Positions 12,410 through 13,550 of a DNA stretch of 13,550 nucleotides are shown piece by piece (position 1 is the first letter of the stretch; each line of letters begins with the position of its first letter). Position numbers and translations under genes: made by a program. Source of the stretch: CAZHAM01 sp964530415 (GTDB lineage: Bacteria; Patescibacteriota; WWE3; UBA101185; UBA10185); NCBI GenBank assembly GCA_964530415.1, contig CAZHAM010000013.1:1-13550 (forward strand), read 5' to 3'. The notes under the pieces were generated by a model. The model had not been told where the DNA came from and did no database searches. It saw nothing but the letters and a program-made list of their open reading frames with translations.

Positions 12410-13342
12410 TTAATCGGTAATTGGTGCTTCAGAGTAAATTGCGTTGTCGAAAACCCCGGGAAGGTAGGGGAGTGACTTAAATACTTTTACTGTTCTTACT
12501 GATTTTGTTAAATCTTCTTGCTGAAGTTCTCCTTTTGAGATTATTTGGAAACCTTGATTGGGAAATGAGGCATAATTTGCCGGGTCACTTGGACGAACAC
12601 CAACTTTAGCGTTGTCATACATAGCCTTAACTCTCATTCCATACGACCCTGCCGGTGGAGTAACTATCTGACACCTATCATACCCCAAAGCACCTCCGCT
12701 ACTAGAGTTAATCACCTCAACACCGGTTGCGTTATTAGTACGATAAGCACCATTCGCTCCGGCTTCATAGACTATCAGACTTTTTCTTAAAATTCCCACA
12801 GAATTGTAGTACATAATGTACAAATCCGGTCTTCGACCCCCGCCGTTAGATGTTGTATCGTTCCAGCACACTTGTAATTGATTGCTATAATTTTCTATAT
12901 AAACTTCTTTCGTAATGTTATTAGGGAGATCAAATGTCAAAAAGTTATTGCTTGAATTAAATTTATATCTTTGAACAGAAACAATTGCTTGAGCTTTGAT
13001 ATTTTCTCCTGGAAACTCATATAAGACCCTGCAACCGTCTAATTCGGAACCAGTTCCGCCAACGAAATCATCCGGGCACTCATCCTGTAAATCATCAAGA
13101 TCCAAAGCGTCTGCTAACTGGCCCAACCTCGTATCCGATAAATTAAGGTAGGACTCAATACCTCCCTCAGCTGCAGCATAAACTCTCGATGATGTATCTG
13201 TTCTTGAAGTTCTGGATAAATTGGACAACGTTCTCGAAGAAACAGCGACACCAATTGCTAATGCGATTGACATAGCAACAACCGCAAATAACAAAACTTG
13301 TCCTGATTCATTTTTCAAAATTTTAATTGTGCTTTTATTCAT
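12410..13342 (-). CDS. PilX-like pilus-associated protein (copy 2)
   Basis: A 310-residue protein from the ATG at 13342; an in-frame TTG at 13360 would add MIHNLY but is less likely, since the ATG gives an 8-base overlap with the upstream gene. The leader contains KNESGQ with Gly14, exactly as in the copy at 6578-7393, then a hydrophobic helix VLLFAVVAMSIALAIGVAVS without Glu5. The segment VYAAAEGGIESYL matches the PilX A-x-x-A-E-x-G pattern. The extracellular part has four cysteines (DECPDD, DGCRV, VCWNDT, DRCQI) and ends YLPGVFDNAIYSEAPITD, parallel to the PGIFDYALYQKSE ending of copy 1. It is followed by the 133-base spacer carrying the major pilin promoter. A minor-pilin or tip-complex role is inferred from family resemblance. 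Confidence 0.68.
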   Translation of the reverse strand: MNKSTIKILKNESGQVLLFAVVAMSIALAIGVAVSSRTLSNLSRTSRTDTSSRVYAAAEGGIESYLNLSDTRLGQLADALDLDDLQDECPDDFVGGTGSELDGCRVLYEFPGENIKAQAIVSVQRYKFNSSNNFLTFDLPNNITKEVYIENYSNQLQVCWNDTTSNGGGRRPDLYIMYYNSVGILRKSLIVYEAGANGAYRTNNATGVEVINSSSGGALGYDRCQIVTPPAGSYGMRVKAMYDNAKVGVRPSDPANYASFPNQGFQIISKGELQQEDLTKSVRTVKVFKSLPYLPGVFDNAIYSEAPITD

Positions 13343-13550
13343 ATACAAATTGTGTATCAAAAATTGTTAATCCGGAATAATTAGCTACGTCAGGATTGCT
13401 TCGATCTAGGACAGTTAAATTATAAAGCATATTGGGGTCATAGATAACTACCTCAGACGGGAAACTTTGGTTTAAAGTAGCTCCCAAAGTTCTATCTAAT
13501 TTTACAGCGTTTGAGAGCCTGGTTGCACCGCTTTGGCTCGCTCCAGCAAT
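13335..13550 (-). CDS. C-terminal fragment of an unidentified pilus-cluster protein
   Basis: An open minus-strand frame enters from the right edge and runs 71 codons to TAA at 13337-13335, with an eight-base overlap with the following PilX-like ATG. The frame is clean, the overlap is typical of this cluster, and the composition resembles the neighbouring extracellular proteins (Asn/Ser/Thr-rich, beta-strand-like, e.g. SEVVIYDPNMLYNLTVLD and SGLTIFDTQFVYE). No cysteine, membrane segment or recognisable domain is visible in the fragment. It may be the end of another exported or pilus-associated protein; its family cannot be named from this piece. Confidence 0.65.
   Translation of the reverse strand: MAGASQSGATRLSNAVKLDRTLGATLNQSFPSEVVIYDPNMLYNLTVLDRSNPDVANYSGLTIFDTQFVYE

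Noticed and set aside
1..13550. CRISPR arrays, tRNA/rRNA genes, insertion sequences or phage genes.
   Set aside because: No regularly spaced repeats, no cloverleaf or rRNA-like segments and no transposase or integrase motifs were seen on either strand.

Overview
The window looks like a compact, AT-rich chromosomal segment of a reduced bacterium, most likely a member of the Candidate Phyla Radiation (Patescibacteria). The lineage call is an inference from four things: tight gene packing, the reduced rpmF-nusB-acpP-rnc and rpsP-khpA-trmD gene orders, a monoderm-looking type IV pilus cluster, and prepilins of the style common in those lineages. Microgenomates or Katanobacteria relatives are plausible, but the sequence does not settle this. 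TGA is used as an ordinary stop (rsmD, nusB, rnc, pilN, the pilin gene ending at 9073), so the TGA-recoding codes 4 and 25 are excluded.

Left half (2-4058, plus strand): an information-processing block. It holds the 3' end of recG, then rsmD, rpmF (L32), nusB, an acyl-carrier-protein-like gene, rnc (RNase III), rpsP (S16 with a long acidic tail), khpA and trmD. Genes abut or overlap by a few bases. Good sigma-70-type promoters sit right at the stop codons of preceding genes: two in tandem before rpmF, one before rnc leading into a long leader hairpin, and one before rpsP that would give an almost leaderless mRNA. Two losses stand out. The fatty-acid genes that usually lie between rpmF and acpP are absent, and the ACP-like protein has Glu where the phosphopantetheine serine should be. 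rimM is missing from the rpsP-trmD group.

Right half (4067-13550, minus strand, read right to left): a type IV pilus/pseudopilin cluster converging on trmD with an 8-base gap. In transcription order it holds an unidentified partial gene, a PilX-like protein, the probable major pilin (own promoter, structured leader, strong Shine-Dalgarno), and a large pilin fused to three Ig-like domains plus a six-cysteine tail. These are followed by two GspG-like pilins, a GspH/FimT-like, a PilV/GspI-like and a PilW/GspJ-like minor pseudopilin, a second PilX-like protein, and pilM-pilN-pilO for the inner-membrane assembly platform. No ATPase (PilB/PilT), PilC, prepilin peptidase or PilQ/PilP lies in the window; the motor genes are presumably outside it.

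The genes fit together as a surface filament. PilM/N/O form the platform, the abundant pilin forms the shaft, and the five or six minor pseudopilins plus PilX-like proteins probably form an initiating or tip complex. The Ig-bearing pilin is the best candidate for the adhesive, partner-contacting subunit. All eight cysteine-containing pilin-like proteins carry an even number of cysteines, consistent with disulfide-stabilised extracellular domains.
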